Shown here: positions 21,530-36,503 of the stretch, in pieces
Layout: each line of letters starts with the position of its first letter
Position numbering within the stretch: the first letter of the stretch is position 1
Assembly: GCA_013368315.1 (NCBI GenBank)
Contig: JAACJM010000199.1
Coordinates: 86,836 to 150,835, forward strand
DNA: 64,000 nucleotides
Source of the DNA: Tetrapyrgos nigripes
Lineage: Eukaryota > Basidiomycota > Agaricomycetes > Agaricales > Campanellaceae
Direction of reading: 5' to 3'
Program-made: the position numbers and the translations under genes
Notes under the pieces: model-generated
The model's database searches: none
What the model was told of the DNA's origin: nothing
The model's input: the letters and a program-made list of their open reading frames with translations, nothing else

Positions 21530-22962
21530 TCTCCCACCCCTGTGCGTTGGCGCTCGTCAAGCGCTCATCTGGAATCACGGTCGAGACCTATGACGTCGTT
21601 CACGGCTTTCTCGGAACAACGCGAGGCCTTTAAGTTAGGTCATTCAGATTTCTATTGCCGGTCTCTGAGATGCCGACAACCGATCAGTCTGGGCACAACC
21701 CACAACGTCATGCAAACGTCAGCGCGTCGTTTTCAATGCCAGCGTCGACAACGTCCACCGCCCTATTCCTCCGCTCCTCAAGCTTGCATTCGCCTCGAGT
21801 CGTAATTCTTGCCTCTCTTTCGTCAAGTCCTCCTTTTCCCAAGGATTTGTGACAAACCGCGACATCGGCGTTCTCTCAGGACTCTTGTTCTGCAGCAACC
21901 CTTGATTCTACCTGACTCCAAGCAGCGTTCGCATATCCCAAATCGCAAATAATACACGCTTGTGACATGGCTCCTCCCTTTGGATGCCTACTCCTACCAA
22001 TTGATTGGTCCTGTTTCTCTATCCCATCTTCTTAAGCTCTCTTTCTCTTTCTGTCTGCCGGTCCCAATCGCTGGAATATCTGTGCTGAGACCCACAGAAA
22101 CCTATCCTAGACTTGCTCTGATAAAATCGTGGTTGAAGGAGCATGTTTGAACTAAACTTCTACAATAGCACTGGCACGTTTCTTTGATTTTTTCATCTCC
22201 ATCTCTATGTACTGAGTGTTTGTTTTTTGCACGACAGGAAGCTTTACATATGCAAATTTATTATTCACTGCTATTCCAGAAGTAGCCTCCCATTGTTCTT
22301 TTGTCCAATGTCTGATGCTCATTTCAAGACTGTCGCTTCGGATTTTTTAATTCTGTGTTTCTTAAAAGGCACCCCTTTTTCCACCTTTCTTTTGTGTTTG
22401 TGCAGGACGTTACTGGCTTCAAGCTCTCTTCGTTACGCATCCCCAGCTCAGTGAGCGAGCCAATCGGCCCAGAAGCTTGGGAATGGTTATAGCGGCTTTC
22501 CCAAGTTGCCCTTGGGACCTCATTGCTCGGAGGCCCATCTGTGCCAATGCTTCTCCGCTGGGCTCAACAGGTCCATACTCGGACGAATGCATATGGCAAT
22601 GAATATGATTCTAACCCCTGACGATGATGGACCCAGGAGGAGTGATTCACTTTTTGGCAGTGATTGCATGAGTGATGAAGATGGTGAGGTACACTTCATG
22701 CTTCGATGTCGGTATTGTGTTGGGATTTGTCTTGCAACATTGGTAGGTATGATTTTTGAACACTGATTTTTCACGTATCACTGTTTGTCTTCAAATCCTC
22801 TTTCACTGTTTTAGCTCTCCTTCTCTCAGTGGCTGCAGCGTAGTCAATATAAGAGTAAATTTTTGACTTTATTGAACAGGCCTCGTAGCTTGCCACGCGA
22901 AGCGATGGCTCTTTACCCCAGTCTGTTTAAATGGAACCCTTAGGTGAAGTGAGGGCGGTGAC

Positions 22963-22995
<33 letters not shown>

Positions 22996-23340
22996 ACAGC
23001 CACACCGCCTCCAATGTGACTGGGACTGAATTGACGACTGAATTGAGGGGCAGACTTCTTCTCAGGAAGTCCTTGGTTCCACCCGATTTTTATGACCCCT
23101 ACTGACACTACTTGCACCAGACCCGTATACAAATATCCTCTCAACGGCCAATGGGTTATGATGGATATTGATGATGGAGACAGCCATTTGCATAAGGTCG
23201 CGAACTCTCAAAACACCTATTTATTGATATTTGCATCCATACAAAAGACCCTGAAATGATGGGTAGCTGTCGATTTGCATGGCAATTACATGGGAGCAAA
23301 GATCACCAAATAGAGCTGATTAGCAGCGCCCTTTTTTATC
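21530..23340. other. Region without a recognisable gene; long poly-T at 22965-22993
   Basis: Several short frames exist on both strands, but none has a known motif or good splice context. A run of 29 T at 22965-22993 could be the tail of a minus-strand retroposed sequence extending right to about 23150. No target duplication was identified. Confidence 0.4.
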
Positions 23341-23341
23341 T

Positions 23342-23480
23342 CCTAATTATCTTGTCGATGCATTTGTTGGAAATTCCGTGCGAGATTGAGTAGGAGGATC
23401 ACGGGGAGCCCTGAAACAGTGACTCCCCTGACGTGCGAATATATTTTGAGTACATGCGACTCAGCAAAGGCCAATACACA
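23342..23480. repeat. DIRS-type terminal segment, copy a
   Basis: Matches 23985-24110 in direct orientation (TAATTATCTTGT, GAGATTGAGTAGGAGGATCA, GGGGAGCCCTGAAACAG, GTGCGAATATATTTTGAGTA). Confidence 0.75.
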
Positions 23481-23516
23481 AGAAATGTAGATAAATGGGA
23501 GTGGAGGGAGGGTAAT

Positions 23517-23950
23517 GCAAAACAACTGAGTGATACTGTGATTATGCTAGTGAGTGATGAATGGGGAAAGAAAGAATGAGATGGGGGAAACAAGTCTCTC
23601 AGGGCTATAAATACATGGTAAGTTGTTAACAGCGAAAAAGAGTCTTAGACATAGAGAGGAGAAAAATGAATATCACAAGGAAAAAATGAAACAATGAATT
23701 CAATAAAGGATGTGGAGAAAAGATTCTGGAAAGATTGCAGAAAGGAGATGGTAAAACATGAGTGTTTAAAGATCAAATTTTGAGACAAGGGCGATGCCTG
23801 AGCCACTGAGGCAAGGTATACGATGAGCTGCTGAGGCTAGGCCATGGAGGCACAGCCACAGAGGCATGATGATGAGAACGGCGAGTCCTACGCATGGAGT
23901 GTTGATTCAAGTGAGAGACGAAATTATAAGTAGTACTTACAATGATAATT
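23517..23950. repeat. Dispersed repeat resembling a solo LTR, copy a
   Basis: Closely matches 41717-42110. It contains a TATA-like GCTATAAATACATGG and an AATAAA in the right order for an LTR promoter and polyadenylation signal. It sits between the two direct copies of the DIRS terminal segment. Confidence 0.6.
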
Positions 23951-23984
23951 AGACCTTTGTAAAGTAGTCTTTAAAACACGACTA

Positions 23985-24110
23985 ATTATCTTGTTGATGT
24001 GTTTGTTGAAAATTTCATGTGAGATTGAGTAGGAGGATCATGGGGAGCCCTGAAACAGATGTGCGAATATATTTTGAGTACATGTGACTGAGCAAAGGCT
24101 AAGAAGCCTA
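23985..24110. repeat. DIRS-type terminal segment, copy b
   Basis: Second direct copy of 23342-23480, about 20 bp shorter in the middle (ACTCCCCTGACG is missing). Confidence 0.75.
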
Positions 24111-24186
24111 TGGAATGATGATAGGAAAGTGGAAGTGAAAAGATGTTGACAGAGTTGAATGTTAGGATGGAGGGGAGTGTTTTTTA

Positions 24187-25040
24187 GTTAGAAGAGCAGA
24201 GAAAAATAGAGGGTGCTTATGAATATAAAGCTGAAAAGCCTCAGAAGTCCACCATCCCATCGTCTAGATCAGGTCCCAGGAATACCCCAGCAGTGCATAG
24301 TGGGTTGCTCCTCCTGACCTCAGTGAATGTCCTGCCACATCCTCCTCGAAATAGTGCTTCAACCTCCTAATGAACCACTGTCTTGTTGGTATAGAGCCAT
24401 CTTTACATGTGAACAGGTTGGGATGGGCAGGGAAAAGGCAGTCTTGGGAAAGGATATAGGCAATCGGATTCTCCAGTGGCACAAATCAGAATCTTGTTCC
24501 CATCAAATTGTTTATCTGATTTATGCGTCGGTAAGAGGAATGCTATGTGGTCATCATCAATGATCACCTTGCACAATTCTCAATGAGCAACTGTATCTGG
24601 CCAGACCAACTCCCCTAACCACATAATCACCAGGAAACTGATGAAGAGAATCACCAAGAACAACAAGTCATCATGGTCATTCGATCCCTTCAAATCATTG
24701 TAAACCTTTGTCAACTCTTCCTGTCCTAAAGCTCCTGCTTCTTTGAGTAAATGTGCCACTTCCTACAACCTTTCAACATTTTCTTCACCAATGAGCTCAT
24801 TCAAATTTGTTAGGGTAATATGGTTCTAGCTGATCGCAAATGCCAGAAAGATAAGTTGAGACAGACAGTGGGTGAATGTAATGGCACATGTATGCCACAT
24901 AGAAACTGAGGGTGTCCTCTGATGGTTCCAACTCAAAACTGTGATTTTGACAGAACTGAATATAGGTCCATCGCATACCCTAATGCAATTGCTCGCTTGC
25001 TCACCAAACAATCCTTCGTCCAGATCTCCCTCTCTTTCAC
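24187..25040 (-). pseudogene. DIRS-like tyrosine recombinase
   Basis: Minus-strand fragments read, in order: SFYVAYMCHYIHPLSVSTYL (core-binding part, about 24.9 kb), GELVWPDTVAH, LLPTHKSDKQFDGNKI, DGSIPTRQWFIRRLKHYF, AGHSLRSGGATHYALLGYSW, then the recombinase tail near 24.24 kb. Several stops and shifts break the frame. H-x-x-R is kept in HSLRSGG. It lies just downstream of the RNase H end of the same element's pol, the usual DIRS order (RT, RNase H, recombinase). Confidence 0.82.
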
Positions 25041-25069
25041 CCTTTGTCTGGACTCAGATGGATGCCAGT

Positions 25070-25672
25070 TCATGATAGTGCTGCCCCCAACGTGAGTCGA
25101 GGGGGTTCAAAAGAGGTAATAATGATATTGGGCACGGAATTATAAATGTATTTATTGTTGAATCTCAATAGGGCATCAGCAATGTTGTTCTGGGAACCTG
25201 GGATATGTGCAACTTGTAAATCAGTCTTGTGTTTTATGATGAAGTCAACTGCTGTCATGAGGATAGGATTGTAGGTAGGGCTGGCTTTTAGGGAATTAAA
25301 CATATCAACTGTGTTCAAGTTGTCTGTGAAGATTGGGATATGGTGGGGGCAAGGATTTGAAGATAGTATTGCAAATGAAAGTGCTGATAGGACAGAGAGG
25401 GCCTCGAAAAAGAAAATTCCAGGTGAAGAATCTTCCACTTTGCACTGAAAACCAAGATGGACGTTACCAAGTTTCACCCAAAAACCCATACCGATTGGGC
25501 ATGCATCACAGAAAAGTACTATCTCTGCATCTTCCAAGCCCCAACTCTCTAATTCCAACATTCTCACCACTTCCATTTCTTCCATATGCTCAATCCATAA
25601 TAACTCTTGACACATCGAGACGCTAATCCAAACTGGGGTCTTTCCATCCTTCTTCCCTGCCGTTTTTTGATA
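25070..25672 (-). pseudogene. DIRS pol, RNase H part
   Basis: Minus-strand frame LYQKTAGKKDG, PVWISVSMCQELLW, VLFCDACPIGMGFW (Asp), FFFEALSVLSAL (Glu), PIFTDNLNTVDMFNSL (Asp), HIPGSQNNIADALLRFNN (Asp), PPRLTLGAALS-stop at 25070. These are the four acidic residues of RNase H in the arrangement of basidiomycete DIRS-like pol proteins. Its upstream part was separated by the Tc1-type insertion. Confidence 0.87.
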
Positions 25673-25674
25673 TA

Positions 25675-27310
25675 CAGTGGCCAAAAAAATTGTCCACATG
25701 TTTGGCACTTTTGGAAAGATTGCTGATTTAAGAGCTATTAAGCAGAAATCTCAAGACATGGCTGGTGGTAGCAAGAAAGCCTTTGATTAGAGATACAATA
25801 ATCTGTCTGTTTTGTCTTATTTGGCCACATATCTGCGGAGTTATGATTGATTTAAAATTGTATGTCATTTGGACAATTTTTTGAGTTGCCACTTCAAAAT
25901 CATTATTGCAATACCCTGATGTGTTATACATGATGTCATGGGTGGAGCTGTACAGTAATGTGATGTATACACCACAATGATGTCATAGCTGCCAGCTGGA
26001 GCATACATAGCAACATACAGATGCTCTACAGCTTCTATGAAAATCATGGGGTCCCTCATATCAGCCCAGAAAGACAATCTCTACTCTCTCCTCCAAACTG
26101 CCCCTCCCTCTATCAAAATTTCAGCTCAGACTGAAGTATGAAAGCAGAGTGTTGCTTTTATAGGTAGAGAGACATGTTCTGATAAAGGAAACCATTGAAT
26201 ATAGCACTTTAGAAAGTTAATACCCAGCTGAAAAATGGCCACCTCTGGATCAACTCCCATATTATTAATGCTTTCCAGGATTTTGTTACTTAAGATGGTC
26301 ATATAGTGTTTGCAATCTATCTTCCCCTTCATCTGGACCATTTTTACTGCTTACTGTTGCCCCATACCCTACCCCATCATGTCATTTTCTCTCTCAAATG
26401 TCATCATTTCTGTCACATCTTGCTGTACCATGAATTTATCTCTCTTTTCTCACACATGCTGGGGCATATTTGCCCCAAAATGATTGGTTTTGGTCTTATC
26501 TGAGAAAATAACCCACTTCTAGCCTTCTACAGCCCGGTCTTTTTACATCTGTGCAAACTTCAAGTGAGCCTTGCTGCAAGTCACTGTAAGTTTGCACTTG
26601 TTCTGTGTTTTGGAGATCGCCACAAGACGTTTTCAGGAATGTTTTGGCTGTTATAGGTTGGGACAGGTTGTCCAAGAAGAGCCTTGATGTTTCAGGCCAC
26701 TTGTGTAGCAATCTGGCTTTACCGGAATGGATTTTTTCCAATCTAACCTCTTCACAAGTAGTAGAGAGCCTCCTAGGACACCCTGCTGTATTGTTCTCAT
26801 TGTCTGTATTTGTCTTTTAAGCCACAAAAGCAACTCTTGGCTTCCATACTCCAGTCTGAGCTGCAATTTTTGCAGATGGAGAGGCAGTTAAGAGGAGAGA
26901 GTAGAGATTGTCTTTCTGGGCTGATATGAGGGACCCCATGATTTTCATAGAGGCTGTAGAGCATCTGTACGTTGATATGTATGCTCCAGCTGGCAGCTAT
27001 GACATCATTGTAGTGTATAAATTACATTACTGTACAGCTCCACCCATGACATCATGTATAACACATCAGGTTATTGCAATAATGATTTTGAAGTGGCAAC
27101 TCAAAAAATTGTCCAAATGACATACAGTTTTAAATCAATCATAACTCCACAGATATTTGGCCAAATAAGACAAAACAAACAGATTATTGTAGCTCTAATC
27201 AAAGGCTTTCTTGCTACCACCAGCCATGTTTTGAGATTTCTGCTCAATAGCTCTTAAATCAGAAATCTTTCCAAAAGTGCCAAACATGTGGACAATTTTT
27301 TTGGCCACTG
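25675..27310. mobile_element. Tc1/mariner-type element with long inverted repeats
   Basis: Ends CAGTGGCCAAAAAAATTGTC and its complement are flanked by TA on both sides (25673-25674 and 27311-27312). The inverted repeats run about 420 bp per side (25675-26095 and 26890-27310), far longer than in most Tc1 elements, with scattered mismatches. Removing the element plus one TA rejoins the DIRS pol frame between GLSWLQ and LYQKTAGKK. Confidence 0.9.
26110..26885 (-). pseudogene. Degenerate Tc1-like transposase
   Basis: Broken minus-strand frames recall the family in order. Near 26.5 kb VIFSDKTKTNHFG matches the first catalytic Asp box (usually W-SDE-K-N-FG). Near 26.3-26.2 kb MKGKIDCKHYMTIL and ILESINNMGVDPEVAIFQ match the segment leading to the FQQDN second Asp, but here the Asp is lost (FQLGI). 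Stops and frameshifts are frequent and the third box is gone. The element cannot move itself. Confidence 0.7.
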
Positions 27311-27312
27311 TA

Positions 27313-27882
27313 ACCAAGATAGACCCAGTTGTAACAGGGAATAGACATTGAAGGACCAATTACACTACCCGCCTATCTGCCAGAAATCACACAGAGGTTG
27401 GCACTGTTGTGGCATGGCAAAAGATCTGATGGCAGTAATGAGATTGGATCTAGAGGAGGGAGGCATTGTAATAGTCATTGTGTTTGGGTCCACTTCAAAG
27501 CCAATAATAACTAGGACTTCACCAAAAACTTGTTTAGGCCCATTGTGAGGTATCTCTAGTTCGTCCCAGAGCTCCAAAAGTTTTACCTGCTTCTCTGGCA
27601 TCAAACACCCTCTCTTCTCGTAAATGCACATCTTTCTGTCTTCCTTGAAACCAAAATTATCATCCACATATGTGAAAAACATCATCAACCTTCCTCAGAT
27701 TCTTCAAGATCCAACTGACTAAACCCATCCACAAACTATGTATTCCATCTGCACCTCCATTCCCAAAATTGTTACAATGATCCACATTGTAAGTATCTCC
27801 AATCTTCACAACCTGCTTCAATTGCCATCTAGGATCTATTGGAGCCCTTCTACATGCTTCTGATACATCTGATTTCCATACC
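27313..27882 (-). pseudogene. DIRS pol, reverse transcriptase part
   Basis: Minus-strand frames VVWKSDVSEACRRAPIDPRW, DHCNNFGNGGADGIHSLW, TYVDDNFGF (the RT YVDD box), LWDELEIPHNGPKQVFGE, IIGFEVDPNTMTITMP, AIRSFAMPQQCQ, ending against the Tc1-type element. These are conserved blocks of basidiomycete DIRS-like pol. Lesions include TAG in place of Trp after QIGG and a frameshift around YVDD. Its upstream part lies beyond element A, at 37763-38700. Confidence 0.85.
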
Positions 27883-27885
27883 ACT

Positions 27886-29138
27886 CACTGGGTGCAAACA
27901 CTTGTAAATCCTCTGCTTTACTGAGGTTTTACAAGAGTATTACACCAAGCCAATCAATATGTAAGACTCCTTGTCATACATTAGTATTACAAGAGACAGA
28001 AAAAATTAGAACAACCTTGTATGACCATTGTAAGTCACAAAGAAATACCATGGACTTTCAGTGTGACTTGCTGTCACTGTATACCCTTGGTGGATATACT
28101 GTGGAATTACACAGGAATTTCGGAGTGACTTTTTGTCACAATATGTCATGTAGTAAGACACATAAGAAATACTGGAGTATTTCAGTGTGACAGATAATCA
28201 CAGTATGACAAACAGTAAGGCAAGAGAGATTTACAAAGGACTTACAAGGAAGCAAAATCTGCAGGAAATTTACAAAGTGACAATCAAGTCACAGTAATAC
28301 ACTTGTAAGACTAGCTGTATTATGAAGGAATTACAAGAAAGATTTGCTACAAACACTGGTAAATCCTCAGCCTTACTGGAGTATTACAAGAGTATTATGG
28401 GGAACCAATCAATATGTAAGTTGGCTTGACTTACAAGTGTATTACAAAATAGAGAAAAAATGAGGACTATTCTGAAAGACCATTGTAAGCTGCAAGGACA
28501 TACCATGGACTTTCAGTGTGAGGCTTTGTCACAGTATAGCATTGAAGAGCATACAGTGGAATTACAAGGTGAGTTTTTTATCACAGTATGTCTTCTTGTA
28601 AAACAGAACTGAAATACCAGGGTATTTCAGTGTGAGATAATGTCACAGTAAGACAATTTGTAAACCAAGGAAAATTTACAGAGGACTTACCAGAAGGTAG
28701 AACTTGAAAGTCTTGGGTAAGACTGCTCATATTTACACAGAATTTACAGAGGGACAGCTGTGTCACAGTAATACCCTAGAATAACTTGTGGTTTTACAAG
28801 GGAATTACAAGATGCAGGTTTTAAAAGTCTATCTCGTAAGTCTCTGGAAAAAACCTGCATGCTAAATGGAGAATATACAGTGTGACAGACTGGTCACAAT
28901 AAGACACTTGTAAGTCACAAGACATTACAATGACTTTACTGAAAAGTGACTATTTTGTAAGTCATCACGTATATCCAATGGACTTACAAGAGACTTGTTG
29001 GATGGATTTGCAGTGCATGTCAATTAAGTAATACAGAGGGGCTTACTGAAAATTTATAGGATGTAATACAATGAATTCATTCAACCAGGTCAATTAAATG
29101 TCACTAAATATAAATAGACAGCTCAGGCTGGACTGTGT
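27886..29138 (+). repeat. Element A left terminal inverted repeat
   Basis: About 1.25 kb, inverted at 36504-37759 and closely matching the element B ends. It holds many copies of TCACA(G/A)TA, CTTACAAG and GTATTACAAG in both orientations, like the subterminal transposase-binding repeats of CACTA elements. Confidence 0.88.
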
Positions 29139-32370
<3,232 letters not shown>

Positions 32371-35300
32371 CCATTTGCAGACGGAGCAGAGAAGGCAGAC
32401 GAGGCAGACGAGGCAGACGGAGCAGACGAGGCAGACGAGGCAGACGGAGCAGACGAGGCAGACGAGGCAGACGGAGCAGACGAGGCAGACGAGGCAGACG
32501 GAGCAGACGAGGCAGACGAGGCAGACGGAGCAGACGAGGCAGACAAGGCAGACGGAGCAGACGAGGCAGACGGAGCAGACGGAGCAGACGAGGCAGACGG
32601 AGCAGACGAGGCAGACGAGGCAGACGGAGCAGACGAGGCAGACGAGGCAGACGGAGCAGACGAGGCAGACGAGGCAGACGGAGCAGACGAGGCAGACGAG
32701 GCAGACAAAGCAGACGAGGCAGACGAGGCAGACAAAGCAGACGAGGCAGACGAGGCAGACAAAGCAGACGAGGCAGACGAGGCAGACAAAGCAGACGAGG
32801 CAGACGAGGCAGACAAAGCAGACGAGGCAGACGAGGCAGACAAAGCAGACGAGGCAGACGAGGCAGACAAAGCAGACGAGGCAGACGAGGCAGACAAAGC
32901 AGACGAGGCAGACGAGGCAGACAAAGCAGACAAGGCAGACAAGGCAGACAAGGCAGACGGGGCAGACAAGGCAGACGGAGCAGACAAGGCAGACAAGGCA
33001 GACAAGGCAGACAAGGCAGACAAGGCAGACGGAGCAGACTAGGCAGACGAGGCAGACGGAGCAGACGAGGCAGACGAGGCAGACGGAGCAGACGAGGCAG
33101 ACGAGGCAGACGGAGCAGACGAGGCAGACGAGGCAGACGGAGCAGACGAGGCAGACGGAGCAGACGAGGCAGACGAGGCAGACGGAGCAGACGAGGCAGA
33201 CGAGGCAGACGGAGCAGACGAGGCAGACGAGGCAGACGGAGCAGACGAGGCAGACGAGGCAGACGGAGCAGACGAGGCAGACGAGGCAGACAAAGCAGAC
33301 GAGGCAGACGAGGCAGACAAAGCAGACGAGGCAGACGAGGCAGACAAAGCAGACGAGGCAGACGAGGCAGACAAAGCAGACGAGGCAGACGAGGCAGACA
33401 AAGCAGACGAGGCAGACGAGGCAGACAAAGCAGACGAGGCAGACGAGGCAGACAAAGCAGACGAGGCAGACGAGGCAGACAAAGCAGACGAGGCAGACGA
33501 GGCAGACAAAGCAGACGAGGCAGACAAGGCAGACAAGGCAGACGGGGCAGACAAGGCAGACGGAGCAGACAAGGCAGACAAGGCAGACAAGGCAGACAAG
33601 GCAGACAAGGCAGACGGAGCAGACGAGGCAGACGAGGCAGACGGAGCAGACGAGGCAGACGAGGCAGACGGAGCAGACGAGGCAGACGAGGCAGACGGAG
33701 CAGACGAGGCAGACGAGGCAGACGGAGCAGACGAGGCAGACGAGGCAGACGGAGCAGACGAGGCAGACGAGGCAGACGGAGCAGACGAGGCAGACGGAGC
33801 AGACGAGGCAGACGAGGCAGACGGAGCAGACGAGGCAGACGAGGCAGACGGAGCAGACGAGGCAGACGAGGCAGACGGAGCAGACGAGGCAGACGAGGCA
33901 GACGGAGCAGACGAGGCAGACGAGGCAGACGGAGCAGACGAGGCAGACGAGGCAGACGGAGCAGACGAGGCAGACGAGGCAGACGGAGCAGACGAGGCAG
34001 ACGAGGCAGACGGAGCAGACGAGGCAGACGAGGCAGACGGAGCAGACGAGGCAGACGAGGCAGACGGAGCAGACGAGGCAGACGAGGCAGACGGAGCAGA
34101 CGAGGCAGACGAGGCAGACGGAGCAGACGAGGCAGACGAGGCAGACGGAGCAGACGAGGCAGACGAGGCAGACGGAGCAGACGAGGCAGACGAGGCAGAC
34201 GGAGCAGACGAGGCAGACGAGGCAGACAGAGGCAGACGAGGCAGACAGAGCAGACGAGGCAGACGAGGCAGACGGAGCAGACGAGGCAGACGAGGCAGAC
34301 AAGGCAGACAGAGCAGACAAGGCAGACGGAGCAGACAAGGCAGACGAGGCAGACGGAGCAGACGAGGCAGACGAGGCAGATGGAGCAGACCAGGCAGATG
34401 AGGCAGACGGAGCAGCCGAGGCAGACAGAGCAGACGAGGCAGACGGAGCAGACGAGGCAGACGAGGCAGACGGGCAGATGAGGCAGACGGAGCAGACGAG
34501 GCAGACAGACGAGGCAGACGGAGCAGACGAGGCAGACGGAGCAGACGAGGCAGACGGAGCAGACGAGGCAGACGGAGCAGATGAAGCAGACAGAGCAGAC
34601 AAGGCAGACGACGAGGCAGACAAGGCAGACGGAGCAGACAAGGCATATGGTGCAGATGAGGCAGATCAGGCAGATCAGGCAGACGGAGCAGACAAGGCAG
34701 ACAAGGCAGAGGAAGAAGATGAAGCAGACAGAGCAGACAAGGCAGACAGGGCAGACAAGGCAGACAAGGCAGACAGGGCAGACGAGGCAGACGGAGCAGA
34801 CGAGGCAGACGGAGCAGATGAGGCAGACGGAGCAGACGGAGCAGATGAGGCAGATGGAGCAGACGGAGCAGACAAGGCAGACAAGGCAGACGGAGCAGAC
34901 AAGGCAGACAAGACAGACGGAGCAGACAAGGCAGACGAGGCAGACGGAGCAGACAAGGCAGACGGAGCAGACAAGGCAGACGAGGCAGACGGAGCAGACG
35001 AGGCAGACGAGGCAGATGGAGCAGACGAGGCAGATGAGGCAGACGGAGCAGACGAGGCAGACAGAGCAGACGAGGCAGACGGAGCAGACGAGGCAGACGA
35101 GGCAGACGGAGCAGATGAGGCAGACGAGGCAGACGGAGCAGACGAGGCAGACGGAGCAGACGAGGCAGACGGAGCAGATGAAGCAGACAGAGCAGACAAG
35201 GCAGACGACGAGGCAGACAAGGCAGACGGAGCAGACAAGGCAGATGGTGCAGATCAGGCAGATCAGGCAGATCAGGCAGACGGAGCAGACGAGGCAGACG

Positions 35301-36503
35301 GAGCAGACAAGGCAGACAAAGAAGATGAAGCAGACAGAGCAGACAAGGCAGACAGGGCAGACAAGGCAGACAAGGCAGACAGGGCAGACAAGGCAGACCG
35401 AGCAGACGGTGCAGCCGAGGCAGACAAGGCAGACAAGGCAGACCGAGCAGACGAGGCAGACAAGGCAGACCGAGCAGATGAGGCAGACGAGGCAGACCGA
35501 GCAGACGAGGCAGACCGAGCAGACAAGGCAGACCGAGCAGACAACGCAGACGAGGTAGACCGAGCAGCCGAGGCAGACAGAGCAGACGAGGCAGACGAGG
35601 CAGACAGAGCAGACGAGACAGACGAGGCAGACAGAGCAGACGAGGCAGACGAGGCAGACAGAGCAGACGAGACAGACGAGGCAGACAGAGCAGACGAGGC
35701 AGACGAGGCAGACAGAGCAGACGAGGCAGACGAGGCAGATGGAGCAGACGAGGCAGATGAGGCAGACGAGGCAGACGAGGCAGATGAGGCAGATGAGGCA
35801 GACGAGGCAGACGAGGCAGACGGAGCAGACGGAGCAGACGAGACAGACGGAGCAGACGATGCAGACAGGGCAGACAAGGCAGACAAGGCAGACGAAGAAG
35901 ATGAAGCAGACAGAGCAGACAAGGCAGATGACGAGGCAGACAAGGCAGACGGAGCAGCCGAGGCAGACAAGGCAGACGAGGCAGACGGAGCAGACAAGGC
36001 AGACAAGGCAGACGAAGAAGATGAAGCAGACAGAGCAGACAAGGCAGACGACGAGGCAGACAAGGCAGACGGAGCAGACAAGGCAGACGAGGCAGACGAG
36101 GCAGACGAGGCAGATGGAGCAGACGAGGCAGACGAGGCACACGGAGCAGACGAGGCAGACGGAGCAGACGGAGCAGACGAGGCAGACGAGGCAGACGAGG
36201 CAGACGAGGCAGACGGGGCAGACGAGGCAGACGGAGCAGACGAGGCAGACGGGGCAGACGCGAGGCAGACGAGGCAGACGGAGCAGACGAGGCAGACAAT
36301 GCAGACGGGGCAGACGCGAGGCAGACGAGGCAGACGGGGCAGACGCTAGGCAGACGAGGCAGATGAGGCAGATGGAGCAGACGAGGCAGATGAGGGAGAC
36401 GGAGCAGACGAGGCAGACGAGGGAGACGGAGCAGACGAGGCAGACGAGGGAGACGGAGCAGATGAGGCAGACGAGGGAGACGGAGCAGACGAGGCAGACG
36501 AGG
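32371..36503. repeat. 9-bp satellite array, right half of element A (inverted)
   Basis: Tandem GCAGACGAG with variants GCAGACGGA, GCAGACAAA and GCAGACAAG, the reverse complement of the left half. Triplet order GACGAG-GACGAG-GACAAA forms 27-bp units near 32700-32930 and again near 33280-33520. These sit in a higher-order repeat of exactly 585 bp (65 x 9), seen by the GACGGGG marker at 32956 and 33541. Confidence 0.95.

Noticed and set aside
22869..23144. Minus-strand ORF with a poly-Lys run
   Set aside because: The Lys run is the 29-bp poly-A/T tract; no motif on either side.
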